A stretch of 8,141 nt of DNA, taken from Chloroflexota bacterium. GTDB lineage: Bacteria > Chloroflexota > Limnocylindria > Limnocylindrales > CSP1-4. Below are positions 5,585 to 8,141 of this stretch, one piece after another. The notes beneath the pieces were generated by a model that was given only the letters and a program-made list of their open reading frames with translations, was not told where the DNA came from and did not search any database. Position numbers and translations under genes: made by a program. The first letter of the stretch is position 1, and each line of letters opens with the position of its first letter. The stretch lies in NCBI GenBank assembly GCA_013696275.1, contig JACCYW010000060.1, forward strand, positions 1-8,141, given 5' to 3'.

Positions 5585-6754
5585 ATGTCCGGCTTCGCCG
5601 ACGCGATCGTCGTCGCGGCTGGCAAAGGCACCCGGATGGCCGGCCTGGACAAGTTGGCCGAGATGCTGGCCGGGCGTCCGGTCCTCTACTGGGCGCTCGC
5701 CGCGATGCGCGCTGCGCCGAGCGTCCGACGGATCGTGCTGGTGACGCCGGCCGATGCGGTCTCGAGACTGAGCGAGACGGATTGGGTTCGCGATGCGGGC
5801 GCTCTCGTGACCGCAGGTGGCGCCCGCCGGCGAGACTCGGTCGCGGCCGGCATCGTCCTGGCGGATGCGGAGGTGGTCCTGGTCCACGATGGAGCCCGAC
5901 CCTTCGTGCTTCCCGAGGTCGTCGAGGCGGTCGCCTCCGCAGCACGTCGGGATGGCGCAGCACTTCCGGTCGTGGCGGTCACCGATGCTCTGAAGCGACG
6001 GACCGCTGACGGCCATGCGACGGCCGTCGACCGCGGCGGACTCTACCGGGCACAGACGCCTCAGGGTGCTCGGCGAGGACTGTTGCTCCACGCGTTCGAG
6101 CGTGCGGCGCGCGACGTCGAGTATGGCGACGAGGCGTCACTGCTGGAGTCGGTCGGCGTATCGGTGACCATGGTGCCCGGCGACCCGGCCAACATCAAGG
6201 TGACCGAGCGGGCGGATCTCCAGTTGCTGCGTGCCCTCGCCGGTGGCCGCGCGGGGGGGCGAGCGGACGCCCCGAGGCACGGTCTTGCCAGCGACGGCCA
6301 TCCCTTCGGTCCGGCCGACGGCCTCCGACTGGGTGGCCTGGAGATCGCCGATGCGCCGCGCCTGTTCGGTCATTCGGACGGTGATGTGGTACTGCATGCC
6401 CTCGCTGATGCCATCCTGGGCGCCGCCGGCGGACCAGATATCGGTCGCCTCTTCCCGGCCTCGGATGCGACCACCGCGGGCATCGACTCGCGTCGACTGC
6501 TGGCTCATGTCGTGCAGCGCGTGTCGACCGCGGGATGGGTGCCCTCGTCGGTCGATGTGAGCGTCCTCGCGGCCAGGCCCAGGCTCGGTGCCGCGCGCCT
6601 CGATGCGATGCGAGACGCCATCGCCGGACTGTGCGGTGTGGCGCCATCTGCGGTCAGCGTGAAGGCATCGACCGGCAATCTGAGCGGGCCGGAAGGAGCC
6701 GGCCGCTCCATCTCGGCGACCGCGCTCGTCACCCTGGTGCGCCAGCCGGGCTGA
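5585..6754 (+). CDS. ispDF: Bifunctional IspD-IspF enzyme of the MEP isoprenoid pathway
   Basis: This 389-residue protein fuses two MEP-pathway enzymes. The N-terminal IspD half (about 1-213) joins CTP to methylerythritol 4-phosphate. It shows the nucleotide loop AAGKGTRM (11-18), K23, HDGARPF (101-107), R150 in VDRGG and K205 in NIKVT. The usual PKQ is DKL, and the position matching E. coli T140 is A135. A Gly/Arg/Ala-rich linker (219-231) leads to the IspF half (231-389), which makes the cyclic diphosphate. Its zinc ligands are D237 and H239 (SDGH) and H263 (GHSDGD). The IspF loop that usually reads TTTEKLGF is replaced by STGNLSGPEGAGR (362-374). The two halves catalyse non-consecutive steps; IspE acts between them and is not in the window. 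The linker is encoded across a run of seven G (6253-6259), so the fused frame depends on that count. The ATG at 5585 lies 6 bp after the previous stop, without a clear Shine-Dalgarno. Confidence 0.95.
   Translation: MSGFADAIVVAAGKGTRMAGLDKLAEMLAGRPVLYWALAAMRAAPSVRRIVLVTPADAVSRLSETDWVRDAGALVTAGGARRRDSVAAGIVLADAEVVLVHDGARPFVLPEVVEAVASAARRDGAALPVVAVTDALKRRTADGHATAVDRGGLYRAQTPQGARRGLLLHAFERAARDVEYGDEASLLESVGVSVTMVPGDPANIKVTERADLQLLRALAGGRAGGRADAPRHGLASDGHPFGPADGLRLGGLEIADAPRLFGHSDGDVVLHALADAILGAAGGPDIGRLFPASDATTAGIDSRRLLAHVVQRVSTAGWVPSSVDVSVLAARPRLGAARLDAMRDAIAGLCGVAPSAVSVKASTGNLSGPEGAGRSISATALVTLVRQPG
6253..6259 (+). repeat. G7 homopolymer in the IspD-IspF linker
   Basis: Seven consecutive G occupy 6253-6259 and encode the Gly-Gly of the linker. 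A change of one base would put IspF out of frame with IspD. The tract falls exactly between the two domains, where a frameshift would leave IspD nearly whole. It may be a stable linker, a slippage site or a place where sequencing could miscount. Confidence 0.7.
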
Positions 6755-6810
6755 TGGCCTGAGTATCTCGAACGGCGTGGCCCGCGCCTCGACCCGTCAT
6801 CATTGGCCGC

Positions 6811-8141
6811 ATGGGATTGCGTTTTCGGAACACTCTCGGCGGTGAGGTCGAGGAGTTCCAGCCGCTCGAACCCGGCCACGTACGGATGTACAGCTGCGGG
6901 CCGACGGTCTATGCGCCGGCACATGTCGGCAACTTCCGAAGCTTCCTCTTTGCCGACCTCGCGCGGCGCTACCTCGAGTGGTCTGGGCGGCGGGTGACCT
7001 GGGTGATGAACGTCACCGATGTGGACGACAAGATCATCCGCGGGGCGGCGGCCGAGGGCGTTTCCATCAGGGAGCTGGCTGCTCGCTACTCACAGCGCTT
7101 CGAGGATGACCTGGCCCGGTTGCGCATCGCCCGACCGGACTTCATCCCGCGTGCCACCGACCATGTGCCCGAGATGGTCGAGCTCATCGAGACCCTGAAA
7201 CGGAACGGTAACGCCTATGGCACCGCCGATGGCTCGGTCTTCTTCAGCATCGCGAGTTGGCCCGCCTACGGTCGGCTGGCGCGCTTGGATCCGACCAGAC
7301 AACGGGTCGGCGAACGGGTCGAGGACGACGAGTACAGCAAGGACGATGTGCGCGACTTCGCCTTGTGGAAGGGAGCCAAGCCAGGGGAGCCGAGCTGGGT
7401 CACCTCGCTCGGCGAAGGTCGACCGGGCTGGCATATCGAGTGCTCAGCCATGGCCATGCGCTACCTCGGTCGCAGCTTCGACATCCACACTGGAGGTGTC
7501 GATCTGATCTTCCCGCATCATGAAGACGAGATCGCGCAGTCAGAGGCGGCCACCGGCGAGCCATTCGTGCGCACGTGGTTGCATTGTGCGCACCTGCGCA
7601 TGGGCGGGCAGAAGATGTCCAAGCGGACTGGCGGTTTCGCCCGGCCAGAGGATGTCTACGAGCTGGGCTTCGAGCCGCGGGTGTTGCGCTATGCCCTGCT
7701 GGCTGCCCACTATCGGGCGCCGCTCGACTTCTCCGAGGGGTCGCTTGCGGCTGCCGCATCCGCCGTCGACCGACTCTCGACGTGCCTGACCGCGCTGGAC
7801 GCCTATCGCCAGGATGGCCCGGACGACCCCGGCCTGGCCATCATGCTGACCACGACCCGCGATGCATTCCGCGACGCGCTCGATGACGATCTGAACATCG
7901 CTCCCGCCCTGGCCGCCGTATTCGACCTGGTGCGAGTGCTCAATCGACGCTTGGCCGACCGATCCCTGTCCTCGTCCGATGCGCGTCGGGCAGCCGCATC
8001 CCTGCGCGATCTGGACGGCGTCCTGGCTGTCGCGGAGGCCGACGCCGCTGAGCCGATGGAAGAGGTGGAGCGCCTGCTGACCGAACGCGCGGCGGCGCGT
8101 GAGGCCCGTGACTGGCAGCGCGCCGATGCGATCCGCGAGCA
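6811..8141 (+). CDS. cysS: Cysteinyl-tRNA synthetase, 3' end outside the window
   Basis: CysS attaches cysteine to tRNA-Cys in the cytoplasm. The frame stays open from the ATG at 6811 to the window edge, 443 codons plus two bases; with family lengths of about 460-480, only a few tens of codons are missing. This class I synthetase shows all four zinc ligands that select cysteine: C29 in SCGPTVY, C211 in WHIECSAM, and H236 and E240 in FPHHEDE. The HIGH motif reads HVGN (38-41). The KMSKS loop reads KMSKR (268-272), followed by TGGF instead of the usual LGNF. TDVDDKII and HTGGVDL are also present. The C-terminal part is helical with the typical DDDLN and ADAIRE words. The start gives the family N-terminus, with no Shine-Dalgarno seen. 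The 56-bp gap after ispDF holds no convincing terminator and is too short for a T-box leader, so cysS may be read from the upstream transcript. gltX and cysE, often found before it, are absent. Confidence 0.97.
   Translation, partial: MGLRFRNTLGGEVEEFQPLEPGHVRMYSCGPTVYAPAHVGNFRSFLFADLARRYLEWSGRRVTWVMNVTDVDDKIIRGAAAEGVSIRELAARYSQRFEDDLARLRIARPDFIPRATDHVPEMVELIETLKRNGNAYGTADGSVFFSIASWPAYGRLARLDPTRQRVGERVEDDEYSKDDVRDFALWKGAKPGEPSWVTSLGEGRPGWHIECSAMAMRYLGRSFDIHTGGVDLIFPHHEDEIAQSEAATGEPFVRTWLHCAHLRMGGQKMSKRTGGFARPEDVYELGFEPRVLRYALLAAHYRAPLDFSEGSLAAAASAVDRLSTCLTALDAYRQDGPDDPGLAIMLTTTRDAFRDALDDDLNIAPALAAVFDLVRVLNRRLADRSLSSSDARRAAASLRDLDGVLAVAEADAAEPMEEVERLLTERAAAREARDWQRADAIRE

Noticed and set aside
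5759..5768. Perfect palindrome GTCTCGAGAC
   Set aside because: It lies inside the IspD coding region with no promoter nearby; a 10-base palindrome is expected by chance in a window of this size.
4544..6091. Long antisense open frame (515 codons) across the PIN/TRAM and IspD genes
   Set aside because: It lies wholly opposite two well-supported genes. Its product is rich in Arg, His, Asp and Gln with no recognisable motif, as expected for the reverse strand of GC-rich coding DNA.
6774..6788. GGCG/CGCC mini-hairpin between ispDF and cysS
   Set aside because: The 4-bp stem is too short and no T-run follows, so it is not a credible terminator.
1..8141. Mobile elements, CRISPR, tRNA/rRNA, toxin-antitoxin or defence genes
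   Set aside because: No transposase, integrase, terminal inverted repeats, spaced repeats, tRNA-like folds or defence motifs were seen; all supported frames are housekeeping genes or the unidentified tail.

Overview
The window is a GC-rich (roughly two-thirds GC by eye), densely packed bacterial chromosome segment with every supported gene on the + strand. It contains conserved housekeeping genes in the order clpC - radA - PIN/TRAM protein - ispD-ispF fusion - cysS. This is a shortened version of the clpC-radA-disA-yacL-ispD-ispF-gltX-cysE-cysS block known from Firmicutes and Actinobacteria. The style of the proteins (a ClpC-type unfoldase, an IspDF fusion with an unusual IspF active-site loop, a CysS beginning MGLRFRNTL, weak Shine-Dalgarno sequences) makes me favour a high-GC Chloroflexota lineage, with Actinobacteriota as the alternative. 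That assignment is inference from memory of family sequences, not the result of a search.

Layout. Positions 3-311 hold the 3' end of an unidentified gene, of which only an acidic, Ala/Thr/Pro-rich, probably disordered tail is visible. Positions 312-579 (268 bp) hold no gene. They contain a possible terminator followed by a T-rich stretch, a candidate extended -10 promoter, and a near-perfect palindrome (GCA-G-GAGTGCACTC-TGC, 539-555) placed where a repressor could control clpC. clpC (580-3057) encodes a full-length double-AAA+ unfoldase with its ClpP-docking loop. radA (3063-4526) follows after 5 bp, and the membrane-anchored PIN/TRAM ribonuclease-like gene (4523-5578) overlaps radA by 4 bp. 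The ispDF fusion (5585-6754) follows after 6 bp. After a 56-bp gap, cysS begins at 6811 and runs off the end of the window, lacking probably only its last few tens of codons.

The tight spacing suggests one transcript from the clpC promoter region through at least ispDF, and perhaps cysS. It would join protein quality control (ClpC with ClpP), recombination repair (RadA), RNA turnover (PIN/TRAM), isoprenoid precursor synthesis (MEP pathway steps 3 and 5) and cysteinyl-tRNA charging.

I see no mobile element, CRISPR array, tRNA, rRNA, defence system or toxin-antitoxin pair. I did not find a convincing new biological system. The points most worth a second look are the IspDF fusion whose frame runs through a G7 tract, the palindrome in front of clpC, the missing disA, and several active-site motif variants in IspD, IspF, RadA and CysS.
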